A DNA stretch of 64,000 nucleotides. It comes from Pyropia yezoensis. Lineage: Eukaryota; Rhodophyta; Bangiophyceae; Bangiales; Bangiaceae. Positions 16,630-27,060 of the stretch are shown here, one piece after another. The position numbers and the translations under genes were made by a program. Under the pieces are notes generated by a model. It saw only the letters and a program-made list of their open reading frames with translations. It searched no databases and had not been told where the DNA came from. The stretch's first letter is position 1, and each line of letters starts with the position of its first letter. The stretch is from positions 25,016,143-25,080,142 of the forward strand of contig CM020618.1 in NCBI GenBank assembly GCA_009829735.1, read 5' to 3'.

Positions 16630-19626
16630 CTACTGCACCGGGTTGTTGTCCTCGCCAGTGCTTATGATGCGCTCGAGCGCAGTGCAGTGGTGTGGTTTTG
16701 TCAGCCCGTCCGCGGCGTTGTGCTCGGACTTGAGCAGGCCGACGTTGGAAATCTCCTGGTTGTTGTACGCCTCTCGAGCCGCCGCCACATCATTCATAAG
16801 TCGCTTCTCCGTCGGATGCGACGCGCGCGTGATGACGTCAAACAGCTGCTTGGAGTCCGTCAGCATTATGAGCGGGACATGCTGGTCGTAGATACGCTCC
16901 AAGCCGTGCTTGATGACGAACGCTTCGTCAAAAGCGTTGGCAAACGCGTACACCTCGCCGGCCATGATGGAGCGCACCACTCGGCGTGACTTCTTGCTCG
17001 AGTAGGACAGCACGTGACAGGCGCCGCGGTTGTCGCACAGCAAGATAATGTAGCCCAGCTGGGAGGACCCGTCATCGTTGGACGCAAATGACGCATCGGC
17101 GTACACCTTGAGCCGCAGCGATCTACGTCGGAGGGGGCGGTAAATCAGCGCCCAATCACTGGTACTCTTAGCTCGCTTGATGGCCTTATTAAGATCTCGG
17201 ATATGCCGCTTACAGTACGACTTGGGGGTAGCCTGGGCCGCGCGGTTGATCGCGCAGCACAAGTCCGGCCGGGTGTGCGAGAGCCAAGCGACAGCGGCAC
17301 GCACGGACGCAAACTCCTCGTATTTCGCTGACAGATTCATGGGGTTCAGGGCGGCGATGTAGTTCGTCTGCGTCAGCTCGATGCACCAACCAGGGCCACG
17401 GGTGGAGGCGATGGTGACGCCGAGCAACTCGAAGTTGTCCCACTGCCGAGGCTTGGCGTCAAACTGACATAGAGTTGCCTCCGTCAGCACCTGGAAGGTC
17501 TCAATGCCGCCGAGTATGCTGTCGTCGACATAGGTGCCCAGGAGTCCTTCCACACCATCCACTTCGTCCCGCACATACAGCGCAGGGTCCCCCGTTGTGG
17601 GTGCCATGCCCAAGTCGTTCTCCACATGTGCGGTGAATGTCGCGGCCCAGTAGTCCCCAGCGTCGCAGATCCCATACAGCGGCCGCACCAGCTGCAGCAC
17701 CTCGTCCTCACCGATCCCAAAGTACTCCCTGTCCGCCGCCCGCGGCTGCAGGTAGACGTCACGGGTCATTTTCTCCATGCTCTGGAGGTAGGACTGGTTC
17801 ACGTCGTGCGCGAAAAGGCGATAACCACGCACCGCGCTGGTAGACATCACCATCTTGGTGGACCGTTGCCGCAAGGTCGACAGATTGTGTACTAAGAACC
17901 GCTTGTCTCGGTCCTTGGACCCCTGCGCAACGTAGCGCGACTTTGGCTGCTCCTCGGGGGAGCCGACGTGCTTCAGGGTGTGGACGAATCGGCCTCCGAC
18001 AATATTTGCCCCCTTTGACAAGGATCGCTTCTTGACGACCTCCATCGTGCCTCGCCCCAATAGGCCGTCCACCTCCCGCTGATTCGACGCTCGAAACGGC
18101 TCAGATTGGATACGCACGTCACCCTCCGTGAGAACTTCCGTTATCAGCACGCCCGACGGTGAAAAGATGTGCTCAGAGCGCGGGGCAGTCTCCGAGAAGG
18201 TGTGCAGTCCAATACAGAGGTCGGAAAGCAGTTGGTCGCCGGTGCGCTTGGCGTCCTTAAGCTGGTCCAGCTCCTCGTCTCCGACCTCGCGCACAGAGAG
18301 CTCCCCGTCCTCAGGTCGAGGCGGTGCTGCGTTGTCAGATCCGTCTGGAGAGATTTGGTCGCTCTCACCCTCCTTAGCACCAGGCACGGCGCTGTGACGG
18401 TACTGCTTCACCTTATCAACGGAGAACAGCTTTGCAGTACCGTCCACGTCGATCCAGACGAGCTTGCCGTCCGCCTTGATAACCGTGTAGGGCCCCACCC
18501 AGCTGTTGACCGGTTTCTCGCGAAACACAAGCACGTCCATTCCCGCGGCGACGTCCGCGTCGGCGGCGCGCGGTACACGCATGCGGAGAGCTGCCCGCAA
18601 TCGGGCGCGCGCGACGGTCCGCCTCATCTCGTCGCGTGCCGTTCTCATCGCCTCCAGTCGCACCTTTTGTGCCGGCAGGTCCACAGGGCTGATAGGTGTG
18701 CGTGGGACAATGCCAAACACAAGCAGGGTCGGCACGAGCCCAGCAGGTCCGGCGGTGTTGTTCATCGCGGAGACGGCGATGGAGAGCGCGTGCTCGGCGG
18801 CGAGCGTTGGATGGTTGGCCCGCACGCGACGGTAGATCTGCCGCAAAGATGCGTTGTAGCGCTCGCCAGATCCCAACGCGTTGTGCGACTCGATGCCCGA
18901 CTCAATATGCTTCGTGCCCACGGCTTGCAGCAGTGCCCACCACTTGGCCGACGTCAGCTGCGGCCCCTGTTCCGTGTGCATCGCGTCCGGGTGCCCATCA
19001 TAGGGGTACACCCAGATGCGGAGGTACAGGCTCCAGGCAGCGTCGGCCATCTCACCGTCGCGCATAAAGGTACCCGCGTTAAAGCCCGTGTCCTTGTCCA
19101 CCACATGGAGAACCGGCTCACTCTCCGGCCACATGAGGTCGACCAGGACGGTCCTGTTGAACACGATGTCCTCCGCGGGCAGCGCTACGCGGAAGCGGGT
19201 CGGCTCCTTGGCCAGCCATTCACATGTGCCACAGGTTGCGGTCACCTCCTCCAGCCGGCTTAGGGTCTCCTTGTTGGCGTGTGGGTCGTTGGCCTGCCAC
19301 AACACAGCGAACAAACGCTCAGGTGCTGGATGACAAAAGTGGCGATGGAGTCGCTCCGCCTCCACCATGGTGTACAGGGTGTCACGACTCCACTCGAGGA
19401 AAACATGCCCGTACTTGCGCGTCACGGGGACCAACAACTTGTAGGCGACGGAGGTTGGCTGGCCTTCGCGCTCGCGCCCACGCAACTCCCAGCTGCGACG
19501 AGGTCCGAGGCCAGCTGGTTGGCGGCCACGCGGGCCTCCGGGTCGACGTAGAGTGATGTAGCTATCGTCACAATAACTCGATGTGATGAGTGCTGCTGCA
19601 GGTTGGCGCCGTGCCCATCGAGCCAC
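16630..19626 (-). pseudogene. pol: Copia Pol: integrase, reverse transcriptase, RNase H
   Basis: Open frame of about 998 codons with no ATG at its start (first in-frame ATG at 19368), so it is a remnant of a longer Gag-Pol. It begins with the GAG-pre-integrase HHCC zinc region (LHRHFCHPAPERL, then CGTCEWL). In the integrase core the first Asp is present (VLVDLMWPE). The second catalytic Asp is replaced: the usual D-N-G reads E-Q-G (MHTEQGPQLTS). The final Glu is present (GERYNASL). The Copia reverse transcriptase follows with YVDD at about residue 699, then RNase H (VYADASFA, AGEVYAF, LTDSKQL). The integrase change and missing gag/protease predict that it cannot move by itself. Confidence 0.88.
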
Positions 19627-19928
19627 TTGCGCAGCTCGCGGTGGGCGTACGGTAACGTGGCAGCGTCGGTCCCAAAGAGGACCGCGGGCGGAAACAGGTC
19701 GGCCACAGCAGCCTTCACCTGCTCGCCAGATAGGGTGGACTCGCGCACCCCCGCCTCAAGCATGCGGACAGAGGAAATAAACCCTATCTGCTCGACAGAC
19801 AGCATGGCGAGATCGGCCAGTGGCATAAAATTTGCGGCGGGGGGCGAGTTGTGTTGTTGCCCGACGGGTCCGTCATGTTGAAGATGTGACGCGGCTGCTC
19901 GGTCACGAGGTAGTCGTTGGTAGAACAA
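19422..19928 (-). pseudogene. Candidate Copia gag remnant
   Basis: An ORF upstream of, and overlapping in another frame with, the Copia pol remnant. It encodes a mixed helical sequence (FMPLADLAMLSVEQIGFISS, then LSGEQVKAAVADLFPPAV) that reads like a globular domain, and its position fits the N-terminal part of Gag. No zinc knuckle or protease motif follows, which suggests a deletion joined it to the integrase region. Assignment rests on position only. Confidence 0.4.
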
Positions 19929-20312
19929 TAGTAGTCACAGGTCCCAATTCACCGATGCGCGCAGGTCCACCACCCAGCGCCTGCCTCCACCCTGCCTCAC
20001 CACGCCAGTCCCCCGAGACACCCTGTCAGGGTTGCGGGCGTCCGTTACCAAGCCTGCCCGGCGCTCCGATGTTACCGAGGAGGGGTCGTGACATAGACCT
20101 TGTGGTACGTCCTCGAATGCTCCCCCGTGGGTTTCTAGACAGGCCTCCCGACCCCCAGACCCCCCCGGCTTCACGACTCGGTACCCCCTTTAGTTCAAGT
20201 CCCCTGGGGGACCTGCGGGGAGAAACAGGATAGAGACAAACACTAGGCAGTCGCCCGGTCTTGCACCGGTTCTCTCTCTCTCTCTCTCTTGCCAGTGCAG
20301 GTGATTCGCGAA

Positions 20313-20882
20313 TGTGGCAGTATTGGCAGAAATCGTATCAGACTCACGACCTGCTACCGACCGCGGATCCGTGTAGATGGGGCAGCCGACGTCCGTGCAC
20401 GCCCCAGACACAGCAATCCAAGAGTCCTTCTTTTTCGTCGTTCGATGTGTCCCCCCTCGCAATCGTCCCCTCGGCGCGCTGTGCCCGCCCTCATGTAGGG
20501 CCGGCGCAGCCCCCCACGCCAGGGCACGCACACGGGCCCGCACGGGAACCCCCCCCACGCATGGCCCCCTCAGGCATGCGGTTGCACACACACTCACGGG
20601 CCAAGCCCCCTCCTCGTGCACGAACAAAGAACGCAGGTGCGCGCACGCAACGGGCCTGGGATACGCACGGGCGACACCCTCCACACACGTCGACGACAGG
20701 CCAGCAGGGGCACGGCCAGCACACCGTCGACGCAGGGAATCTCGCCCCGGAGGCGCCAATCAGCCACCCCCGCGTGACACGCAATCACCGACGTCGTGCA
20801 ATCTCGGCCAACCATTGGCCATCATCGGACAGCCCATAGCCGCGGTCGCAAGCACACTGCAGCCACGTTGGAGTCAGCCACA
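20313..20882 (-). repeat. 5' LTR of Copia element
   Basis: 570 bp. The adjoining internal sequence is a (TC)n tract at 20272-20290 next to TTCGCGAATCACCTGC on the element strand, where a primer-binding site should lie. I could not match it to a tRNA. Confidence 0.95.
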
Positions 20883-20887
20883 TTTTG

Positions 20888-20951
20888 GGTGGCCCAGGTG
20901 GCCATGGCCGTAAACGGCCTTGTGGTGCTGGTCGTTCTACAGAGACGATGA
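20888..20951 (+). pseudogene. Host membrane-helix end, after Copia insertion
   Basis: This completes the hydrophobic helix begun at 15862-16005 when the Copia element is removed, then reaches TGA. The sequence GAAGGTGGGAGG just after could be a splice donor, so the stop may not be the real end. Confidence 0.4.
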
Positions 20952-21455
20952 AGGTGGGAGGGGCCGGGAGGCCACCGCCACCCCGTCACCAGCTGCCGCA
21001 GCTGCTCCAGCGACTCGGGCCAGCCCACCTCGATGCTGCGGCCCTGTCGAAACAAATGCTTTTTGCATCTTCCAGGTTCCTTTAAGAATCAGTGCCATGA
21101 GTATCAGATACTCTTGACTTGAACGGTACTGTGTACGAGGCGAGTAGACGATTTCAGTGGAAAGTATTGTTGATACCCTTGATTTCATACCCGTGTAGTA
21201 CCTTTGGCCCGATATCCTTGATCAGGCGTGGTATGGCCATCCATAATTTCTTCACGGTGATCCATTCCCACCGCCGATGTGGGGGGGCTACGAAACGTGA
21301 GACATGTACATACGTATGTACTGTACATGAATGAATATGTATGTGCAAAGCTTTCCCCGCCTCTCTTTCTCTCCCGCGTCCCTCATTGCAGGCGCGCCCT
21401 CGTCTCCGGCGTGGCCCTGACATCCCCTCGCGTCCCGTTCTCCCGCGCCCATGTG

Positions 21456-24101
21456 ATGGCAGTTTCCTCACCCCCTCCCCCTCTCCCTCCCTCCCCTTCC
21501 TCGTCCTCCCCTTCGCTGGTGCCAGAGCGCCGTCCCCTGACACGCAAGTCGGCGACGCCCCGGCGGCGGCCCAACCGGCACCTGCAGGGCCTCCTCCACA
21601 CAGGCCTGGTCATTTCGCTCGTGGGGCGGCCCAACGTCGGAAAGAGCACCCTCTTCAACCGCCTCACTGCTGCGGTGCGTGCGGGGGGGGGCGTCCGCGG
21701 TGGCAGCGGCGGCGGCCATAGGGGGGGGGGGGGACCTGGCGCCGGGGGAGATGCCGTAGCCGCCGCGGCCGCTGGCGGCGCAGGCATCCTCTCTCGGTCG
21801 GTGGTGCACTCGAGTGCAGGGGTGACGCGCGACGCGCGGGCGGGGGTGGGGGTGCTGGCGGACCTGGCGTTTACGCTGGTCGACACGGCGGGTGTTGCGG
21901 CCGGCGCGGGGCAGTCGCGGCTGCCGTCGTTGGCGGGATCGCCCGCCGCTCCATCGGGCGGGGCGGCCGCCGCATCGGCGGCGGCGCCACGGCCGGGCGA
22001 GGGCTGGGCGCCCTCCCGCGCGGCCGCCGCCTGGGTCGCTGCAGCCACCGCCGCGGCCAGCCCCCCCCCTCTACCTCTTCCTTCCCTGGCGTCTTCGTCG
22101 TTTTCGTCGTCGTCTTGGACGGGGGCGGCGACAGCCGCTGCCCGTCCTGCCACGCGCGACGCGGCCCACCGCCGCACGTCGCGCGAGGCGGAAGCGTCGC
22201 CCGTCGCGTCGCGGCGAGGCCGGCCCACTCCGCCCTCCCTCGCTGGCGCCGCGGCCGCGTCGTCCGTGTTGCCCGCCACCCCTGCCGCGGGTGGCGGCTG
22301 CGGCGGTGGCGGTGGCCGCCCGTCGAGCCGCGCCGCCGCCGAGATCGTCTATGCAGACCTGTACGCGGGGATGGCCGCCCGCACCGCCGCGGCGGTGCGG
22401 TCTTCCCACGCGGTGTTCCTGCTACTCGACGGGGTGGGGGGGGTGGGCGCCGCTGACGCGGCGCTCGTCCGCTGGCTCCGCTCCGCTGCGCCGCCCGGGG
22501 GGCCTGGCGGCCGGTCGAGGGCAGCGGCGGCGGCCGCTGCCGCCACCGCTGCCGCCGGGGGGGCGCCAGCCGCCGCCACCGGGGGGCCGCTGGAGCTGGC
22601 GGCGGCGGCGGCCTGGGGTGTCGGCCGGGGCCTCCCCATCATTCCGGTGATCAACAAGGCGGACGCCCGCTCCGCGGCGGCTGTCGCGGCAGACGCGTGC
22701 GGCCTCGGCCTGGGTGAACCTCTGGCCGTGTCGGCAGAGCACGGGGACGGCCTCGCGGACCTCTATACCGCCCTCGCCGCGCTCGACGCGGGCGTCCAGT
22801 CGCCCGCACGGGTCTTCGGGGGGGTCCCTGGCGTCGCGTCGTCGCCGGCCGACGCTGTCGCCACGGGTCTGCCGCTATCAGAGGGGGCCGCCGCCGCAGC
22901 GGCCGCAGAGGTGGCGCCGGCAGCGGCAGCGGCGGCGGAAGCTCAAGCAGCGGTGGAGGCAGCGGCGTCGGCGGAACTGGCGGCAGGGGGAGGCCGAGGG
23001 GAGGAAGGGGGTGCGTTGGCGACCAACGGGACAACGGTGGGGCCTGCGGCCGCGGCGTCGTTGTCGGCGGCGGCAGCGCCCCCACCGCCCCGTGCACGTG
23101 ACGCCGTCGAGCAGCGGGACCTGGACCCTGCTGTCGACGCGCCCGCGGTGCCCCCCCCCACTTTCTCTGCTTCCCCCCCTGCCGCGTCGCTGCCGCGCCT
23201 TCAGTCTGTGTGCATCCTCGGACGGCCCAACGTGGGCAAATCCACTCTCCTGAACGCCCTCGTCGGCGGCGAGGTGGCCCTCACAGGCGCCGCCGCGGGC
23301 CTAACCCGCGACGCCCTCCACACGGCGTGGACACTGCCAGCAGTGACAACCGCCGCCGCCCCAACCGCCACCACTGCCGCCTCGCCCACTGACCGTGCCG
23401 CCCCCCCCGCCCCTTCCCTCCCCCCCCACGTGGTGACGATTGTCGACACGGCCGGTCTCCGCCGCCGCGTCCCGACCATGTCGCCCGTCGAGACGGCGTC
23501 GGCGGCCGCCACGGTGGCGTCCCTTAAACGGTCTGAGGTGGCGGTCCTGGTCATTGACGCGGGCGTTCCGCTGACGGCACAGGACATCAAGCTCGGGGCG
23601 GCCGCCGCCGTGGCGGGGCGGCCGCTGGTGGTGGTCGCCAACAAGATTGACACGCTGCCGCCGCCGACGGCGCCCGCCCTGGCCGCCCTGGCGGCGCGCC
23701 TCGCCGCCGTCTACCGCGGCGTGCGCGTCGTGTACGGCGCGTCGGCGGCGTGGACGGCCACCGAGTCGGCGGCGCTGGCCGCGGCGGTGACCGCCACGCA
23801 CGGCCAGTGGGCGGCGGTGGTCGGCACGGCCCCGCTCAACCGCTTCCTCCGCGACTTCAACGCCCGCCGCGCCGTCGGCCGCCGCACCGCCGCGCCGCCA
23901 CCGCCACGGGCGGGGTTCCTTGCCCAGACCGCCACGTGCCCCCCAACCTTTGACGTCTATGCGCCGGCGGGGGTGCCGGTCGACTATATGGGGGCGCTGG
24001 AGAATGGGCTCCGCGCTGAGTTTGGCCTGGGGGGGGTGCCACTTGTGCTCCGTCGCACGTCGACGCGCTCGACGCCTCGGCCGCCACGACGTCGGCGGTG
24101 A
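21456..24101 (+). CDS. der: GTPase Der (EngA), probably plastid-targeted
   Basis: Tandem-GTPase ribosome assembly factor acting on the large (50S) subunit, here probably in the plastid. The start is the ATG at 21456, giving a Ser/Pro/Arg-rich N-terminus of about 45 residues that could be a transit peptide; 881 residues in all. First G domain: GRPNVGKST at 57-65, DTAG at 143, NKAD at 400, SAEHG after it. Second G domain: GRPNVGKST at about 589, DTAG at 664, NKID at 729. The C-terminal KH-like domain has the conserved order RPPTF-like (CPPTFDVY), YMGALENGLRAEFGL and GVPLVLRR. Bacterial Der is about 490 residues; the excess is Ala/Gly/Pro/Ser insertions inside the first G domain and the linker. 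A pyrimidine tract and TTGCAG at 21372-21390 could be a 3' splice site, so an upstream exon is possible. Confidence 0.93.
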   Translation: MAVSSPPPPLPPSPSSSSPSLVPERRPLTRKSATPRRRPNRHLQGLLHTGLVISLVGRPNVGKSTLFNRLTAAVRAGGGVRGGSGGGHRGGGGPGAGGDAVAAAAAGGAGILSRSVVHSSAGVTRDARAGVGVLADLAFTLVDTAGVAAGAGQSRLPSLAGSPAAPSGGAAAASAAAPRPGEGWAPSRAAAAWVAAATAAASPPPLPLPSLASSSFSSSSWTGAATAAARPATRDAAHRRTSREAEASPVASRRGRPTPPSLAGAAAASSVLPATPAAGGGCGGGGGRPSSRAAAEIVYADLYAGMAARTAAAVRSSHAVFLLLDGVGGVGAADAALVRWLRSAAPPGGPGGRSRAAAAAAAATAAAGGAPAAATGGPLELAAAAAWGVGRGLPIIPVINKADARSAAAVAADACGLGLGEPLAVSAEHGDGLADLYTALAALDAGVQSPARVFGGVPGVASSPADAVATGLPLSEGAAAAAAAEVAPAAAAAAEAQAAVEAAASAELAAGGGRGEEGGALATNGTTVGPAAAASLSAAAAPPPPRARDAVEQRDLDPAVDAPAVPPPTFSASPPAASLPRLQSVCILGRPNVGKSTLLNALVGGEVALTGAAAGLTRDALHTAWTLPAVTTAAAPTATTAASPTDRAAPPAPSLPPHVVTIVDTAGLRRRVPTMSPVETASAAATVASLKRSEVAVLVIDAGVPLTAQDIKLGAAAAVAGRPLVVVANKIDTLPPPTAPALAALAARLAAVYRGVRVVYGASAAWTATESAALAAAVTATHGQWAAVVGTAPLNRFLRDFNARRAVGRRTAAPPPPRAGFLAQTATCPPTFDVYAPAGVPVDYMGALENGLRAEFGLGGVPLVLRRTSTRSTPRPPRRRR

Positions 24102-24942
24102 CTGGCGGGCAGGCGGTGATGCGGTGGCGGCAGCACAGGAGGGGGGGGAGGAGCGGCGGGGGGGAAGGCGACCACCCACATGGGTGGCCACTGGGTGAGT
24201 CCCGTTCTCAACTTCCGTTTCGTGTGACGCCTACAATGAGTCGCGGTGATAAATGATCAATGTGCAAACCGGGTGATAAATGTTCGTTTTGGTTCACTGC
24301 CCCAGGTCCCACCCGGAAGCACATGGGAAGATCTCAACATGGTGCTCACCACATCATGTGCTCCACGCCCATATGCTTTTTCCAGAGAAAACACATACAC
24401 AGTTCTTATGGCGGCGTCAGCCGTGCACCATACGTGGTACTCTCGGACCCGTCGCTCGTCCCGAGGTCCCCCCGCCAGCAGCCACCTACATACCGCAAAC
24501 CAAGCACCCGACAGCTTCTCCGACTCACCCTTTGTGTTTCAGTGCAAAAACAGTGATGGGTTTTCATAGCTTCTCGCTCAAGAGAACGTCTGTTTGCTTC
24601 TCATGCTGGGAGGAGCATGTGTCTTGGGGGATCCCTCCTTCTGATATGAAGAAAGGCGGCGACTGCGCACTGGCGCTGTCCAAGCTGTACCTCTGCATCC
24701 CCGTGTGCATCTCAGAATGCGTAGGCTACCTGTCAGTGCTGTAGCATGTGCACTGAGACTCGTTTTAGCTCACTCTGCAAACGACAGGCACCAGCGAGCG
24801 ACAAGAAACAACAGCAGAATGTACATACAGTGCGTACGGGGTTATATGTGGGGGTCATCTGGGAAAGTAGCTCACTTTTATTTTAGACTATTGGCCAAGA
24901 TTGAAGGACTGTTGCTGGTGTCGGACCAGTCCTTCTAATAAA
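24102..24942. other. Intergenic region downstream of der
   Basis: Lower GC than its surroundings. No convincing ORF; a short direct repeat GGTGATAAATG occurs at 24245 and 24271. Nothing else recognised. Confidence 0.4.
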
Positions 24943-24961
24943 TATCGTGCTTTTCTATAAA

Positions 24962-25291
24962 ATGCCCGGACACCGTGCAGCGGCGTTTCTCATGTCGGAG
25001 GTGGACCACCAAGTCGCGAGGGCATGGGCAGCCAATGGCAGCTTGGGCAACCCAGGCCTGTCCACGTGCCTGAACCTGCTGCCGGTACTCTGGTGAGTGC
25101 CGTTGACCACGGCCAGACCTCACGGGAGGGGTGTCCATATTGATTCAAGTTGGCTTCTTGCCTGGTGGCCCTGTCTCTGCGATCGATCGAAGCTCGTTCC
25201 CAACAGACTCAGCGTGAATGGGATCCGCTGCATTTCAAAGTTTACCCTGTACATTTCCTGGCACATTGCGATATTTGATGAGATCGACTGA
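24962..25291 (+). CDS. Candidate two-exon gene starting inside the TIR, copy X
   Basis: The ATG lies in the terminal repeat, just after a TATA-like CTATAAAA. Exon 1 (24962-25092) begins MPGHRAAAFLMSEVDHQVAR and ends at a good donor, TG|GTGAGT. Exon 2 (25150-25291) would begin after TTCAAG and contains LYISWHIAIFDEID before a stop, giving about 90 residues across a 57-nt intron. The donor and both exon segments recur in copies Y and Z, where a 1-nt loss breaks exon 1. Not similar to any transposase I know. Splicing is predicted from sequence only, and the protein may continue differently. Confidence 0.35.
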
Positions 25292-25689
25292 TGAAGGCTC
25301 GACAGCCACACAATGACAAGCCTCGAGTTGACAGGCCACTTTTTGAAATCCGTGGAGTGCTTCTGGTGGCGGATTGTCCGTCACCGTCGTCGCCTCCTCT
25401 ACCGAAGTCGCAGCGATCTGGCCGCGGGACGGCTGCTGGCGATCGGAGGCGGCGGCTGCGGCGGCGGCGGGAACGTTGGTGTCGGCGGCGGCAGCGACGA
25501 TGGTGACGATCATGATGTGTTGTCGTAGTGCTCGCCGTCCGTCTTTTTGGCGGCGGTGGGTGTCCGAGGCGACGGTGGCGGCGGCCCCGTCCGTGGCAAT
25601 GACGGCGTTTGACGGTCGTGACGTCGGTGGGCGTCAGCGTCGGCGGTGGCGGTCGATGGCCACCTCGACGGCAACGGCAGGTGTGCTCG

Positions 25690-27060
25690 TCTGTGGTGGT
25701 GGAGGGGGGGGGGGTGGGGGGGGGGGCGGAGGAGTGGGGGGGGGGGGGGGGGTGGAGGGGGGGGGGGGGTGGAGGGGGGCGGGGGGAGGGGCTGTGGTGG
25801 CTGTGGGTGGTGGGCGACGGTGGGGGGGGGAATGATTGCTGTGGTTGTGGTGGTGAGCGACGGTGGGGGGGGGAGATGGTTTCCATGACGTTTGATGGGG
25901 TGTCGGCGGTGGAGGGGGTCGTCGTGGCGGCGTCGATGATCGTCTACGGTGGCGGAAAGGGCGGGTGCGTTCATCCACGGCGGCAAGGGGTGTCCACGTA
26001 CGCGGCGATTTGGGTGGGGGGAGGTGCACGACGGCGGTAGTGGTTTGATGAGGGGACGGGGGGGGGGCTGTTGCGGCTGTGATGTTGGGGGCGGGTACGG
26101 GGGTATTGCCTTGAGGGTGACGGGCGGGGGGGTACGGTGGTGAGGGGAGGTATACGCAAGGTGGGAGGGACTTGTTGGTAGAGCGCTCGTGATGGTGGGG
26201 GTGGTGGATGCTTGGAGAAGTGGTGGGTGGTAGGAGGGGGGAGGGTTGTGGGGGGTGTGGAGGAGGGGGGGGGGTGCTTGAGTAGGTGGGGTTCTTGGGG
26301 GGAATAGGTGCTCGGGGGGGGGGTGGGTCATTGGGGGCGACCCCGCCGCCTCTAGTTTTTTATCACCAGTTTTTCCATGTTTTCTTTTCCCGTAGCGTTG
26401 AAGAGGTGGGCGAGTTTTATGGCTGGTCGTCGTGGCTGCTTGGCAGGTGCGAGAGACTGCGGCGGTGGCGGCGGTGGGCTGCGGCGGTCGTGGACGGGGA
26501 CGGTTGCGGGGATGTCGTCGCTGTGGCAGTCTTTCGCGGCGGTTGTCCGCCGCGGTGCTGCTCGTGGCCGCCCCCAGTTGTGACGACAGCGGTATGGGGG
26601 TGGCGGCGGCGTCGATTGTGCTCTGGGGGTGCAGGCGAGCGGCGAGGGCGGTTGCGGCTGGGGGGGGTGGTGACGGTCGCTGCTGCGGGCTGAGTTAATG
26701 GGAGGAGAACGAGCGGTGGCTGTGGAGGTGCTACCGCTGGGGACGCTGTTCGTCCTCGTCCGTCGTGGTGGAGGAGTGGTGGGGGGGGTGGACACGACTG
26801 CGTTGGCGTGCTGACGGGGGCCGGCGGAGGGGACAGCTGTTGTCGTCGTGGTAGGAGTCGGGGGGGTTGGCCATGATTGTGCCGGCTGTGGGGGGAAGAC
26901 GGTAAGAGGAGCTCGACGTGTGGGGGGGGAGGGGGAAGGCCGCAGAGTGCTCGTAGTCGTGCAGCTTGGTTGGGTACTGTGGGGGGGCTTGTGCTGGGGG
27001 GAGCTTCGTGCTGGGGGGGGGGCGGGTTTGAGGTAGGGGGGGGGGGGGCTGGGGGTGGGC
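25690..27060 (+). repeat. G-run cluster in copy X
   Basis: Long runs of G on the plus strand (up to about 14) interspersed with GGT and GGA, densest at 25707-25770. Likely G-quadruplex-forming. A small conserved island near 26398-26446, between CTTTTCCCGTAG and GGCAG|GTGC, looks like a short exon and is also present in Y and Z. Confidence 0.7.

Larger units (their letters stand above)
16006..20882 (-). mobile_element. Ty1/Copia retrotransposon, internally deleted
   Basis: A 4877-bp element with 570-bp LTRs, on the minus strand. Flanks ATTTG (16001-16005) and TTTTG (20883-20887) are a 5-bp target duplication with one mismatch. The internal part is only 3737 bp. It holds integrase, reverse transcriptase and RNase H but no recognisable protease and no CCHC knuckle, so gag-protease sequence was lost. 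The LTRs differ at about three bases, all near one end. A polypurine tract (GAGGAGGAAAGGGGGGAG, element strand) adjoins the 3' LTR at 16576. Confidence 0.93.

Noticed and set aside
16001..20887. Exact target duplication for the Copia element
   Set aside because: Flanks are ATTTG and TTTTG; one mismatch, so reported only as probable.
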